A stretch of DNA of 64,000 bases, taken from the NCBI RefSeq assembly GCF_902635505.1, contig NC_045427.1, positions 55,826,539 through 55,890,538 on the forward strand, given 5' to 3'. A program made the translations under genes and the position numbers. Below are positions 23,345 to 34,830 of this stretch, one piece after another; within the stretch, counting starts at the first letter, position 1; each line of letters opens with the position of its first letter. Source of the stretch: Sarcophilus harrisii (lineage: Eukaryota; Chordata; Mammalia; Dasyuromorphia; Dasyuridae). The notes beneath the pieces were generated by a model. That model was not told the DNA's origin. It ran no database searches and worked only from the letters and a program-made list of their open reading frames with translations.

Positions 23345-23895
23345 TTAGAAATGTCTCAAACTCAACAAGTACAAAATTCCCCAATCATCTCCCATTTTTA
23401 AACTTCCCCATTTTTCTGAAGGGCACCACAAGCCTTCCTGGCTCCTAGATTTATAACCTCCAGGTGATCCTGAACTCCTCTCCATCATCCCTACACGGCC
23501 TATCAGTTGCCAAATCTTTCTTACCTTCACAACATTTCTCCCCCAGTTAGGGCTCCTAACAGGGCTACCACCTGAGTAGTCTGCTAAACTGCTCAAACAG
23601 CCTCACTGCCATAAGGCTCTCTACTCCATTCCATCATTCCTCCAGTAAGTAATAAAGTAACCTTCAGTACAAGACTGTTACTTCCCCACTCATTAACTCT
23701 AGTGGTTTCCCTGGACCCCCAGGGTCAGATAGAAACTCCTCTGCTTAGCGTTAAAGCCCTTCACAATTAGGTCCAGCCTCTTTGGACATTACTATCCCTC
23801 CTGCATTTTGCAATCAATAAAATTCGTCTTCTTTTTACTGCTCAAACACAATACTCCATCTTCCAAACTTTATTACCGACTGCCTATATCCTCTC
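23345..23895 (+). mobile_element. L2 LINE fragment
   Basis: GATCCTGAACTCCTCTCCAT, CTCTGCTTAGCGTTAAAGCC and TTCACAATTAGGTCCAGCCT mark the L2 C-terminal ORF; it appears to continue at 24930-25110 beyond two L1 insertions. Confidence 0.65.
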
Positions 23896-23896
23896 T

Positions 23897-24269
23897 CTTT
23901 TTAAAATACCTTTTTATTTTTCCAAACTCATGCCAAGATAATTTTCAACATTCACCCTTGCAAAACCTGTGTTTCAAATCTTTCTCCTTCCCTCATCCTT
24001 ACTCCCTCCCCAAGACAGCAAGCAATTTGATATAGGTTAAACACGCACAACTCTTCTAAATATATTTCCATATTTGTCATGTCCAAAAAATCAAAGAGAA
24101 AAAACAATAAGCAACCAACAACAAATAGAAGAAAATAACTATACTCTGACCCACATTCTGTCTGCGGATGGTGCTTTCCCTCCCACTCTACTGGAATGGT
24201 TTGGAATCACCTCATGGCTGAAAAGAGCCACGCCCATCACAGTTGATCATCAAATAATCTTGTTGCTGT
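23897..24269 (-). mobile_element. L1 3' fragment, first of two at one site
   Basis: Antisense L1 3' UTR (TTTTTATTTTTCCAAACTCA ... TGATCATCAAATAATCTTGT). It is bounded on the left by CCTATATCCTCTCT and on the right by CCTGTATCCTTTCT. Confidence 0.8.
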
Positions 24270-24281
24270 GACCTGTATCCT

Positions 24282-24924
24282 TTCTCTCTCTTTTTTAAAA
24301 ATTAAAACTTTTTATTGACAGAACCCATGCCTGGGTAAATTTTTTTTTTACATTATCCCTTGTATTCACTTCTGTTCCGACTTTTTCCTTCCCTCCCTCC
24401 ACCCCCTCCCCTAAATGGCAGGCAGTCTTATAGATGTTAAATATGTTAAAGTGTGTCCTAGATACAATATATGTGTGTAGAACTGAAGAGCTCTCTTGTT
24501 GCACAGGGAGAATTGGATTCAGAAGGTAAAAATAATCTGGGAAGAAAAACAAAAATGCAAACAATTTACATTCATTTCCCAGTGATCCTTCTCTGGGTGT
24601 AGCTGATTCTGCCCATCATTGATCAATTGAAACTGAGTTACATCTTAACTTTGTCAAAGAAATCCACTTCCATCAGAATACATCCTCATACAGTATCGTT
24701 GTTGAAGTATATAATGATCTCCTGGTTCTGCTCATTTCATTCAGTTCATGTAATTCTCTCCAAGCCTCTCTATATTCATCCTGCTGGTCATTTCTTACCG
24801 AACAATAATATTCCTTAACATTCATATACCACAATGTATTCGGCCATTCTCCAATTGATGGGCATCCATTCATTTTCCAGTTTCTAGCCACTACAAAAAA
24901 AGCTGCCACAAACATTTTGGCACA
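24282..24924 (-). mobile_element. L1 3' end, second of two at one site
   Basis: Antisense L1 3' UTR and ORF2 end (minus strand: VVARNWKMNGCPSIGEWPNT), flanked by perfect GACCTGTATCCT at 24270-24281 and 24925-24936. It is better preserved than the neighbouring L1. Confidence 0.9.
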
Positions 24925-24929
24925 GACCT

Positions 24930-25215
24930 GTATCCTCTCTTGCAAACTATTTGTATGGATTAATTTTGAATTTATGCTGCACATATTTTTACATGTACTT
25001 GCCTCCTTCATTAGAAACATAAGCTCCTTACATTAGCATTTTCGTTCTTTTTACTTGTACTCCCATCTCCTAGCACTTGATACATAGCAAAAAGGAGGTA
25101 TTCAATAGATATCTGCTGATGGATGACTCTCAAATGAACCTTTTTCAGTTTTAGAGGAGAAATCATCCCCATTTTACAGATGAGGAAACTACAGTAACTT
25201 GCTACAATGCAGATG
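24930..25215 (+). mobile_element. L2 3' end and small SINE remnant
   Basis: L2 3' end (TAGAAACATAAGCTCCTTAC, TAGCACTTGATACATAGC) to about 25110; then antisense MIR-type ACAGATGAGGAAACTACAGT. Confidence 0.55.
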
Positions 25216-25429
25216 AACAAGTGAGATAAAATATTTAAAATATTCTGTAAATCTTAAAATGAGTTTCAGCTGTGATTGTTCTCAGTCATTCCATTCCATT
25301 TGTCAATATGGATCACAGTCCTTCCGTGCTTTAGCAGATAGCCTAATTTGTTAATGTCGCCAGAAGGATTCAAATTCCAAGTCTAACCTTTTGATGATAA
25401 AATCCTTTTCTAACTTTGCTGGGGTAGTT

Positions 25430-27250
25430 GAGGATAGAGATGACAATGCCAGAAACATTAAGTGTCTGTTATTTGCCAACCACTGGGCCAAACACGGGAG
25501 CTACAAAGAAAAATAAAATTTTCTCCTGAAGAAACTCACAGTGTGATGAGGGAGAAGAAATGCCTAGAACAGAAGAGATTAATGATATTCAACAGAAGGC
25601 AGAAGAGGAGCAACAAAGTTTTCCTATAGAAGGTGGGATTTTAGCTGGGAAACTATAGGAAGCCAGGAAGCAGAAATGAAGAGGGAGAATTTAATTTTTT
25701 TTTCCAATTACATCTAAAGACAATCTTTAGCATTCATTTTTTTTATAAGATTTTGAGTTCCAAATTGTATCCCTGCGCTCCACCCTCCCTAAGACAGCAA
25801 GCAATTTGATATAGATTATACATGTTCAATCATGTAAAAATATTTCCATATTAGCCATGCTGTAAAAGAAACAGAAACATACACACACTAACAATAGCAT
25901 GCTTTGATGTGTATTCAGATTCCATAAGGAAAAGGAAGAATTTCAGGTATGGAGGAGAGCCAGTGAAAATATAGTGAGATGCTTTATGGCCAAAGAAGAA
26001 CCAGAGAACATTATGAAAAGCAAAATGAACAACTTTGATTACATTAAATTAAAAAGGTTTTGCACAAACAAAACCAAGACAAACAAGATTAAAGCTGAGA
26101 AAAACTTCTTATAGCCAGTATTTTTGATAAGGGTCTAATTTCTAAAGTATATAAAGAACTGTGTCAAATTTATGAAGACTACAAGTCATTCTCCAATTGA
26201 TAAATGGTCAAAGAATATGAACAGACAATTTTCAGCACGAATTATTAATATAATTTATTAATATAATTAATTATGTGAAAAATATTATAAATCACTATTG
26301 ATTAGAGATATGCAAATTAAAACAACTCTGAAGTACCACCTCACAGCTCTCAGATTGGCTAAGATGACAGGAAAAGATAACAAATGTTGAAGGGGATGTA
26401 GGAAAACTGAGACATTAATGCATTGTTGGTGGAGTTGTGAAATGACCCAACAATTCTGGAGAGGAATTTGGAACTTTGCCCAAAGGACTATCAAACTGTA
26501 CATATATTTTGACCCAGTAGTGAAGCATAAAGGAGGGAAAAGGACCCAAATGTGTAAAAATGTTTGTAGCAGCTCTTTTTGTGGTACCAAAGAAAATGAA
26601 TACATGCTCCTCAGTTGAGCTGAACAACTTGTGATATATTAAGGTAATGGAATACTATTGTTCTAGAAAAATTAATAAACAAGCTGATTTTTAGAGAGGC
26701 CTGGAAAGATTTACATCAATTGATGCTAAGCAAAACAAGCAGAACCAGGAGTACATTGTATACAGTAACAGCAAGACTGTGCGATGATCAACTATGAAAG
26801 ACTTGATTCTTCTCAGTGGTTCAGTGATCCAAAGAAATCCCAATAGACTTTGGACAGAAAATGCCGTCTGCATCCAGAAAAAGAACTAAGGAGACTGAAT
26901 GTAAATTCATTTCTTTTTTCTTTTCTCTCCCATAGTTTTTCTCTTTTGCTCTGATTTTTCTCTCCCAATATGATTTACAAAGCAATGTGTATTAAAAATA
27001 AATTTACTAGGAAAAAAATATAGGGAGATGGAGTGACTTACTGGAAGCACAGCAAAGAAAGCCACCTCACTAAATAGTAGAATATGTGGCCAGGGTAAGG
27101 GGCAATTAAATTGGAGTATAGGGAGTGTGGATTTGAACAGTTATAAAAGTAAAACAGAGGACTTTAAATTTGATCCTGGACATAATAGACAATATGCCCA
27201 ATTTTTCACTGGGTATGGCCATATTCAGAGATTTTTCAGTTTCATCAGAT
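25430..27250 (-). mobile_element. Antisense L2 split by two L1 insertions
   Basis: L2 pieces lie at 25430-25685 (TAGAAGGTGGGATTTTAGCT), 25930-26005 and 27030-27250 (AGGACTTTAAATTTGATCCT). An antisense L1 (25688-25925) and a sense L1 (26010-27020) separate them, giving the order of insertion. Confidence 0.6.
26010..27020 (+). mobile_element. L1 ORF2 C-terminus and 3' UTR (older subfamily)
   Basis: Sense copy with AACTTTGATTACATTAAATT, the AAGATGACAGGAAAAGATAA block and a 3' UTR ending AATAAATTTACTAGGAAAA. Many stops. Confidence 0.85.
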
Positions 27251-27339
27251 CTATCAGAATGTTTGCTCTAGTGACTCAAGCATCAGGAGTCCAGGGTCAC
27301 CTTGACGACAACGACATCATCATCCTCCACATCATCATC

Positions 27340-27575
27340 ACAATATAGTATCTCTAAGTACCAGCCACTGTGCTGAATACTTTTACAAACATTACCATAT
27401 TTTATCCTCACAACAACCCTGCAAGACAGGGTGAGGAAATATATAGCTGAGGAAGCTGAAACAGACATTAGGTGACTTATCCAGTTGGGTCACACATCCA
27501 GCGGGATGTGAACTCAGGTGTTCCTGATGCCAGGTCTAGTCCTCTAACCACTGTGCCACCTAGCTGTCTAGAAGA
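27340..27575 (-). repeat. CORE-SINE, near full length
   Basis: Antisense copy from ACCAGCCACTGTGCTGAATA to CCACTGTGCCACCTAGCTGT. Confidence 0.8.
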
Positions 27576-28750
27576 TGACTAATGGAGGTTCAAATGTATG
27601 GATCACCTCAAATAGTATATTAGCAACACTAAAGAAAAATTACACAGCAAGGTGACTTCTCTCTGATGTTTAAAACAACTTCCATGGGTGATTTTTTTTT
27701 CTTTTGCAAAGCATTACAACAAAACTTAAAATTCAGAGTTGCTATCAGCTATTTACTCAGAGACAACTCTGCGTGGGTAGCAAATAAAGCAGCTTCAAAC
27801 AGTGACTGATAAAGTGACAGGAAGGGAAGTGGCATAAGAGGTGGCAACAGTTCAAGAAAACAAGGGTAATTTTTGACCCCACATTTTCCCAGAACTTCCG
27901 GCTGCTTATCTCTCTACTCAAGCCCATACCACCCTTTCCTGCCTAATTTGGCAGAAGATAAATGTAAATCTGTCCCATAGGTCCCAGTCCCAATGGCCCC
28001 CTCAAGGAAAAATTCCAGGCCCAGACTGCTAAAGCCACCTACCCCCTTCCCTCCCCAATTCCCACTCCTCTTTCTTTCTCCTTCTCTCATGTGTCTTCCT
28101 TTGTCTCTGCCCCTCCCCTGTCCCCGGCACACTAGGGTCTACTGTCCAATATACATGCATGTGCTCCCTTGAGCATCCAGAGAAAAGGAACCATGTTTTA
28201 TTCCTATGCAATGGGAATCCATTATTGATCATTTTTCTGTCCCCCTTTCAAGCAGAGTGTAGACACTATTACTAATAATTAATAAATATGCTTAACTGAA
28301 CTGCACACCTTAGTTATTTCCCAATCCTGTTATCCCAATGTCAGGGACTTATCCTGGTTTTATGGGAGAACTTCCCCTAAACCCTCAGTTACAAGTCACT
28401 CATTTAGAACTGGAAGATTCCTCTAGTTCATTCTTCTCGTTTTAGGCAGGAAGAGATTGCTGGCATGGAGAAATTTAGAGATTTGTTAAAAAAAAAAATA
28501 CAGCTAAGATTCAAATCCAAGTCTCCTAATTCAAAATCCAACACTCTTGCCTTTTTAATACACTTTAAAAGGGGCCAGTTATCCTCAACTGCCAATCACC
28601 TGGCACCTCTGGGGCAGGTTAAATCAGGTGAGCTTCAGGGTGACTAAAGGAGAGACAAGGACAGCAGGTGCCCCATGAGTCAAATGGCAGTCACCATCTG
28701 GACCACTACCCAACTGCCCTGAACAAAAACTGCTGGAGCCAATAAGGATG
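27576..28750. other. Intron 1, mostly unrecognised
   Basis: No gene seen. 28405-28560 resembles an antisense SINE fragment. The rest is unique-looking, with a pyrimidine-rich stretch at 28020-28130. Confidence 0.4.
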
Positions 28751-28757
28751 TAATTAA

Positions 28758-29215
28758 CCTGAGGCAGCAAGGTGATAGAGGGGATTGCGAACTGGGCTCT
28801 ATTTGCATTCAGAAAGACTTGAATTAAAATCTGTTCTCAGGCACTTGCTGGCAGTGTAAACATATCCTCTGCCTCAGTTTCCTCAGCTGGAAAAAGGGGA
28901 TTACAGAAACGCCTCCTTAAAAGAGTTGTTGTACATATGGAAACATGTTTAAGAGGACTGCACATATTTAACCTATATCAGAATGCCTGCTGTCTTGGGA
29001 AAGGGAGGACATAAGGGAGAAATGGAGAAAAAGTTTGGAATAACAAAGTCTTACAAGAATGAATGATGAAAATTATCTGTACATGTATTTGGTAAAAATA
29101 AAATACTACTGATTGGGGGGAAGGGTTGTTGTGAGGATTAAATAAAATAATTGTGAAGTTTCTAGCTAGTGCCTACCACATAGCAGATGGTTAATAAATG
29201 CTTGTTCCTTTCCTT
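28758..29215 (+). repeat. SINE split by an L1 3' fragment
   Basis: The SINE reads 28758-28932 (GCCTCAGTTTCCTCAGCTGG) and resumes at 29118 (GTTGTTGTGAGGATTAAATA). An L1 3' end (about 28933-29117) lies between copies of GRGTTGTTGT, which look like its target duplication. Confidence 0.65.
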
Positions 29216-29282
29216 TAATGAATAATGCAAATATCTAAAAACAATTCTCATGAATTATCTGGAATAAATTAGCTAGAAAGCA

Positions 29283-29745
29283 CAACAGAAAACAGCTAAA
29301 TGGTCAGATGGATTGAGTACCTTGGAGTCAGGAGGATCTGAGTTCAAATCTGGCCTCAGACACACAACACTTCCTAGCTGTGGGATCCTGGGCAAGTCAC
29401 TTAACCCCAACTTTCTTGCAAAAAAACCAAACCAAACCAAAGTCCATAATACAAAACCAAAACCAAAGAGATGGCACAACGTGTCACAATAGTGTCAGGA
29501 AAACTCCTTTTCTGAGTTCACATCTGGTCTCAGAGACTTAGTACCCCTGAGATCCTGCTCAAATCACTCAATCCTGTTTGCCTCAGTTTCCTTCTCTGTA
29601 AAATGATACAACACTAGAACATTTAAAAGAAATCAAAAGATGAAAGTGGCTCGTCCATGATCATAACACGGGCAAATTTCAGAGCCAGGATTCAAACGCA
29701 GTCCTTTCCTGAATCCAAGTGCACTCCCTTTCCGCCAAACCGGCC
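29283..29745 (+). repeat. Three adjacent SINE fragments
   Basis: 29283-29415 is a WSINE1-like sense copy (GAGTTCAAATCTGGCCTCAG) with an A/C-rich tail. 29475-29610 is a sense copy. 29615-29745 is an antisense MIR-type fragment. They sit just left of the DUS2/DDX28 CpG island. Confidence 0.65.
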
Positions 29746-30696
29746 AGAAGAATAACTACTAACGGACCAAACGGAGGGTGACTGGACTTGACGTAGCGCC
29801 GTAAGGACGGGGATGAAGATGACTAGTTAGAAGCAGAGGGAGCCCACCTACAGAACATGAAGGCTTGGAGCAACACAGGGGGGCGGGGCGGGACAGTAAC
29901 CAGACAAAGGCGATGCTAGTCTAAGAATGATGGTTCCAGGCCGGCCCTAAAATGCACAGCAACAGGTTTCCATGTGAGCGGACACTAGCGCGAGCGACAA
30001 GCGCGTTTATTAAGCCCTTCCCGCGTGCCGGGTACTTTGCTAAGGTAACTCGCAGGACTAGGGAGGAAGGTTCTGAGGAGCCCCACGTAGTTAAGGAAAC
30101 CGAGGCGGGCGGCGCTTAAACGCCACGCCACCGGCGTCCGCGGCCGGGTCTCACTGTCCCGGGCCCCCGGCCCGCCGCGGGAGAATGACCCGCAGGCCCT
30201 GCCCAGAGGCCCCGGGCCAGCCTGGGCGAAGCCTGCGGACTCCTCCCAAAGAACGCATGTTCGTGGGTGGGGCTCGTGTTCGCGGACACGGACGTCCGTG
30301 GGGGGGGGAGATCTCGGGTCCGCTCCCCCGGGCCCGTGCAGCTCCTTCCGCGAATTCTCAGGGAGGAGCGGCCTGGCACCACGGACCCCCGGACTCAGGC
30401 CGCCACCAGAAGCGTCCATGGGTCCCGGCGCCCGCCCCGCCGGCGGGCCTCCGCAGCTTCCGGTCCTTCGGCCCCCCTCCCCCCCACCTGAGGCTAAGGG
30501 AACCCTGCCCCGACGAACCCCGACCCTCCGCCAAGCCGAACCCCGGGGCGGCGAGCTCTGGGGCTAGGGCGAAAGCAGACCCCACGACCGGCCGCGCTGC
30601 CAGGGACTGACTACCGACCTAGTTCTCTCGGCGATCAGGCGATGCCGCAGACGGCCCTTCGCACGTGGGCCTCCGTAGCGCGTCAGTGTTGCGCGC

Positions 30697-30710
30697 CGGT
30701 GACGTCACCG
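30697..30710. promoter_or_regulatory. Perfect CRE palindrome CGGTGACGTCACCG
   Basis: A 14-bp perfect palindrome centred on the consensus CREB/ATF site TGACGTCA lies 33 bp upstream of the DDX28 ATG, flanked on both sides by GCGC-rich repeats. Being symmetric it could serve both divergent genes. Binding is inferred from the motif only. Confidence 0.6.
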
Positions 30711-30742
30711 CGCGCGCCTCCTCGAGTGGCGGCACCGCGGTC

Positions 30743-32335
30743 ATGGCGCTCCGACCCCCGACGCTCCGGGTGCTGCTGCTCTGGCCGACACCTGCGGTGC
30801 TCAGCCGGGGCCTGGCCTCGGAGGGGCCTCGGGAGCCGCTGCCCGTGATCCGTGTCCCGCAGCCTCTAAAGCCGCGGCGCGGGACGGGGATCCGAGACGG
30901 GGCCGCGCCGCGGGTTACGGTGCCTCGGCCCGGGCCGCTGCTGATCGCCGCGCGGAGGCCCGAGTTCAACCAGCCGGCGCGTCTCACGGTGGGCCGTTGG
31001 GAGCGCGCGCCGCTGGCCTCCCGCGGGTGGAAGCACCGGCGCTCGCGTGGCGACCACTTCTCCATCGAGCGCACCGCCCGCCAAGTGCCGGCGTTGCCCC
31101 CTGAGCCCGAGGCGGAGGAGGGGGCGGGGGGCGCCGCCTGCGCCGGCTTCTCCGCCCTGGGCCTGCAGCCCCGCGTGCTGGAGGCCCTGCAGCAGGCGGC
31201 GCCCGCCGTGGTGCGGCCCACGTGGGTGCAGCTCCGGGCCGTGCCTCCGCTGCTGCGCGGCCGCCACCTGCTCTGCGCCGCCGAGACGGGCAGCGGCAAG
31301 ACGCTGAGCTACCTGCTGCCCTTGTTGCAGCGCCTGCTGGAGCAGCCCGCGCTGACCTCCTCCCGCCCTGCCCCCCGCGGCCTGGTCCTCGTGCCCTCCC
31401 GGGAGCTGGCCGAGCAGGTGCGGGCGGTGGCGGCGCCCTTGGGCCAGGCCCTGCGGCTGTGCGTGCGGGAGATCGGCGGGGGCCGGGGCATGGGCAGCGT
31501 CCGGCGGCACCTGGCCCTCCCGCCTGCCGGCGTCTTGGCCCCCCAACCCTGGGGCGCTGAAGGGGAAGCTGCTGAGCCTGGAGCAGCTGCGCTTTCTGGT
31601 TCTGGACGAAGCGGACACCCTGCGGGGACCCGGGCCGCGGTACATTGGACCAGAGCCCCGTGGCGGGGACCCCCGGCTGGAGGACCCCCTTTGCCCCAGG
31701 CGTGGTGCTGGTGGGCCACCTTTCCCGGGTGGGAGGCTGCTGAGGCAGAGTCCACGGCCTTGAGCCCCTCGCACCGTCCCAGCCCCGGCTGCCTCCTTGC
31801 CCCACGTGGGGCGCCTTCCCTCGGCTCAAAGGCCAGAAGGTGGCGGGCGATTAGGAGCCTCAAGCTGCACGCAGAGGCCGGGCCGGGCCGCGCGGGGGCC
31901 GTTCTGGTCTTCTGTAACAGTTCCAGCACCGTGAACTGGCTGGGCTACATCCTGGACGACCACAAGGTCGCACACTGGCGGCTGCAGGGACAGATGCCGG
32001 CGGCCATGAGAGCGGGCGTCTTCCGCTCCTTCCAGAGCGGCCTCAAGGACGTTCTCCTCTGTACAGACATAGCCTCTCGCGGCCTGGACAGCACTCGGGT
32101 GCAGCTGGTGATCAACTACGACTTCCCGCCCACCTTGCAGGACTACATCCACCGAGCCGGCAGAGTGGGCCGAGTGGGCAGCCAGCAGCCCGGGTCTGTG
32201 ATCAGCTTTGTGACGCATCCTTGGGACGTAGAACTGGTCCAGAAAATTGAGCTGGCTGCTCGCAGGCGGAGAAACCTCCCAGGAATCAAGACAGTCGTTC
32301 AGGAACCTTTACCCCCAGTAGAATTGACTGGTTAG
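30743..32335 (+). CDS. DDX28: DDX28, mitochondrial DEAD-box RNA helicase (intronless; centre out of frame)
   Basis: DDX28 is an ATP-dependent RNA helicase of mitochondrial RNA granules, needed for assembly of the large mitoribosomal subunit. The ATG at 30743 has G at +4 and opens [10 protein letters not shown], matching the human start; the frame is open further upstream but without an ATG. The basic, acid-poor N-terminus fits a mitochondrial targeting signal. As written the frame gives 530 residues (human about 540). Seen in order: Q-motif region about 136-163 with PTWVQ, motif I AETGSGKT 180-187, motif Ia PSRELAEQ 218-225, motif [10 protein letters not shown] 387-394, motif V DIASRGLD 442-449 and motif [10 protein letters not shown] 470-477. 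Residues about 265-370 do not match the family: the expected sequence, including VLDEADTL (DEAD at 31605-31616), is present in the other two frames. No stop interrupts the long frame because the shifts sum to zero. No introns, as in human. Confidence 0.9.
   Translation: MALRPPTLRVLLLWPTPAVLSRGLASEGPREPLPVIRVPQPLKPRRGTGIRDGAAPRVTVPRPGPLLIAARRPEFNQPARLTVGRWERAPLASRGWKHRRSRGDHFSIERTARQVPALPPEPEAEEGAGGAACAGFSALGLQPRVLEALQQAAPAVVRPTWVQLRAVPPLLRGRHLLCAAETGSGKTLSYLLPLLQRLLEQPALTSSRPAPRGLVLVPSRELAEQVRAVAAPLGQALRLCVREIGGGRGMGSVRRHLALPPAGVLAPQPWGAEGEAAEPGAAALSGSGRSGHPAGTRAAVHWTRAPWRGPPAGGPPLPQAWCWWATFPGWEAAEAESTALSPSHRPSPGCLLAPRGAPSLGSKARRWRAIRSLKLHAEAGPGRAGAVLVFCNSSSTVNWLGYILDDHKVAHWRLQGQMPAAMRAGVFRSFQSGLKDVLLCTDIASRGLDSTRVQLVINYDFPPTLQDYIHRAGRVGRVGSQQPGSVISFVTHPWDVELVQKIELAARRRRNLPGIKTVVQEPLPPVELTG
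31540..31860 (+). other. DDX28: Frame-shifted central block of DDX28
   Basis: Within this block family-like peptides appear in successive frames. [23 protein letters not shown] and LEDPLCP lie in the +1 frame (31545-31690). VVLVG follows in +2, ATFPG back in the main frame, LLRQ and PHVGR in +1, RLKGQKVA in +2, and LKLHAEAG returns to the main frame. That is at least six changes in about 320 bp, all in the same direction, and the block is roughly 15-20 codons shorter than in human. The flanks on both sides are undisturbed. A tract of Cs and Gs occurs near the first change. This could be a low-quality patch in a GC-rich gene or genuine damage; the sequence alone cannot decide. Confidence 0.75.
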
Positions 32336-32531
32336 CCAGTGATGCTAACAATGCAGTTATTTATGACTGTGAACAAAGGACACTTCTGGCTGTCCAAGGA
32401 GGTGAAAGAGCCCCCTTCAGAGGGAGGGGAGGATTTAAGTGCCACGGGAAAAGTCTTTCTCTATAGGAGGGTTGCCAAACTTCAGGGATGGATTTTGTGT
32501 AGCTCTACTTGTTAGGGTCAACTTTTGTGCA

Positions 32532-32537
32532 ATAAAA
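32532..32537 (+). terminator. DDX28: DDX28 polyadenylation signal AATAAA
   Basis: The first canonical AATAAA after the DDX28 stop codon, about 200 bp downstream, followed by T-rich sequence. It implies a short 3' UTR of about 0.2 kb. Confidence 0.65.
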
Positions 32538-32539
32538 TC

Positions 32540-33560
32540 TAATTTAACTGTTTTGCATTTAGTGTAAACTACCTCAATCATTAATCACCTGTTCTATCTG
32601 TATGGGGTGGGGATGTCCAAAGTTTTTTAATATGCAATACATGAATAATTGTGCAAGCCATGTGAATTTTCTATATGGCAAAATATAGCCTACTTTTTCC
32701 GGGTTTTATTAGTGTCTTTTTCACATCTCAATCATTTCTTTATATAGTCTTTATCCTTCCTCTTGTAACAAACAGTTTAGCAATAGAGCGCCTATGTCAA
32801 CCTGGGTCTTCCACATTCAACTCTGTAGTCATGTAAGTTGTTCTGGTTCTGCTTACTATGCCCTATATTTTTTCCCCTCGTATTTCTCAAGATTTTTTTT
32901 AAATTTCTTGGTATCCAGATCAGTGATTTTGTGGGTGTAGGCAACTCTCTATGATTGCAGATCTTTAACACTTAGCAACTTTTGGCTTGATGGCTAGTTG
33001 CTTTAGGTAGTAAAAAATCCTGCTCTTGCTCATTCTGAAGCCTGTTCTTGTCCAGCACTTGCCACATTACTTTATAGAAGGATTTGTTATATTTACATAC
33101 CATAATTTGCTCCATCATTGCCCCATCATCTGAAGTGTCCATACATATGCTTGGACCCAAAGATATCACTGCTAGATGTATCCTAAGGTGATCGGCCTTA
33201 AATATATACACCAAACTATTTTTTTGGTTACAAAAAACTGGAAACATTCATTAGGGAATGACTAAACAAATTGTAATGTGCATGTAAATGAAATATTGTG
33301 ATACAAGCTGTAAACGTGATAGCTTGGAAAATTATAGGAAGTGATGCAAAGTGAAATAAGCAATGAATAGAGGGCTGGACGTCCTGCTGACTTGTCTTGA
33401 GAGTTTGCTCCTTCCATCATCCTTTTTCTTAAAATGTCTATCTTGTCCACTGCCTCCTCCTTTCTTCAAACGTGACCATATCTCTTCTTCCTAAACCTCA
33501 GATCTGATCAAACTCCTGGGCACCCTATTAAATAATAGGGTCAAGTGAAAACTCCTGCTT
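32540..33560. other. DDX28 downstream flank with old L1 remnant
   Basis: AT-rich and unrecognised except 33150-33365, a decayed sense L1 remnant (AAAAACTGGAAACATTCATT ... GAAGTGATGCAAAGTGAAAT). Confidence 0.45.
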
Positions 33561-34080
33561 AGCATTTAAAGCTTTAGATAAAATGAATAAAGAGCTAGGT
33601 TTAGAGTCAAGAGGAATGGTGTTCACATCCCATCTTTTGTACCAAGTTCTGTGACCATGAAAGTCCTTTCACTCTGTTTCCTGTTTAAATGAGGGGTTTG
33701 GACAACATAGCCTTTAAAGTCTATTATAAATCTAAATCTGTGATGCTATTACTCCTTTCCAATCGGGCTCCATCCTCCCTTTCCAGCCTTACTATACTTG
33801 ACTGACTGTCATCCACCTTGTGGTCCAGTCAGTTTGCCTTATTGTATAACAGCTAGGTATGCAGCTCAGTAACTGGCCTGGAATCAGAAGAATCTGAGTT
33901 CAAATCCATCCTCAGATTCTACCTAGCTCTGTGATTGGGCAAGTCACTTCACCCGGTGTGCCTCAGTTTTTTTACGTGAAAAATGAGTTGAAGAAAATGC
34001 CAAACCGCTGCAGTATCTTTGCCAAGAAAACCCCAAATATAGTCACAAAGATGCACAATTGAAATGACTGAACAACAGTC
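33560..34080 (+). repeat. Two SINEs (MIR-type, then RTESINE-like)
   Basis: 33560-33745 is a sense MIR-type copy. 33845-34080 is a sense copy ending TTTGCCAAGAAAACCCCAAA ... ACTGAACAACAG, the tail type shared with 57895-58135. Confidence 0.65.
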
Positions 34081-34084
34081 CTGT

Positions 34085-34830
34085 GTCTTTGCATGTTTTC
34101 CCTCACAACAAATTCACTCGCTCCTCACCCCTGCTTTTTAGCATCCCTAGTTTCCTTCAAAGCTGAACAAATACTACTTTTCTATTCTGGATCTTTGCTG
34201 ATCCTCAAACCTCACCTTTTCTTCTTCTTCTTCTTCTTCTTCTTTTTTTTTTTTAAATTTTCCTCAAAATTTTCCTCAAAACCCATCTTTTCAAATGAAC
34301 ATACATACTACTATCAAGGGCAGCACCATTTTCCAGGGAATTTAACCCTGAGTCCTTATACTTTCTTGTCATGGGTATCCTGCCATTTTAATTGCAACAA
34401 TATCACATTTCATCTCTATTCACACAGCTCACATTTTAGCTCAGGACCTCATCCCCTCTCACCTAGATTATTACCAGCCTCCTAATTGATCTTTACTCCT
34501 CTCCAATCCATCCACACAGCTGCCAGAATGATTTTCCCAAAGCCCAGATATAATCAAACTACTCTTCTCAGATAATTTCGGTGTCTCCCTATTACCTCTA
34601 GGAACAAGCATACAGTTTTTTGTTTAGCTCTTCAACACCTACCCAACCTAGCCCTTATCTTTCCAGCCTCATTGGACATGACTTCCCCTCCTACAGTCTC
34701 CATTCTCTCTCACATCCATGCTCTTGTATTGATTGTTCTTCATGCCTGGAATTCACTCCCTCTTCATTTCTGCATAGAATCCCTCTCTTCAAGACATAGT
34801 TCAAACATCATCTATATGAAGTGTCACCTA
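34085..34830 (+). mobile_element. L2 LINE with internal (TTC)n/T tract
   Basis: CTAGATTATTACCAGCCTCC, TTTCCCAAAGCCCAGATATA, CATGCCTGGAATTCACTCCC: L2 ORF C-terminus. The simple repeat lies at 34216-34255. Confidence 0.75.

Larger units (their letters stand above)
29950..32330. promoter_or_regulatory. CpG island: DUS2/DDX28 shared promoter and DDX28 body
   Basis: A GC- and CpG-rich block starts sharply near 29.95 kb and covers the upstream region and nearly the whole DDX28 reading frame. DDX28 leaves it to the right and, by human gene order, DUS2 to the left. Sites visible just upstream of the DDX28 ATG are an E-box CACGTG (30662-30667), a full CRE TGACGTCA (30700-30707) and a CTTCCGG ETS-type core near 30456. 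No TATA box is seen, as expected for a housekeeping CpG promoter. Use as a two-way promoter is inferred. Confidence 0.75.

Noticed and set aside
30665-30742. DDX28 start upstream of the ATG at 30743
   Set aside because: The frame is open but has no ATG; similarity to the family starts at MALRPP.
30619-31929. Antisense frames of 206-302 codons across DDX28 and its upstream region
   Set aside because: Shadows of a GC-rich coding gene; no similarity on that strand.
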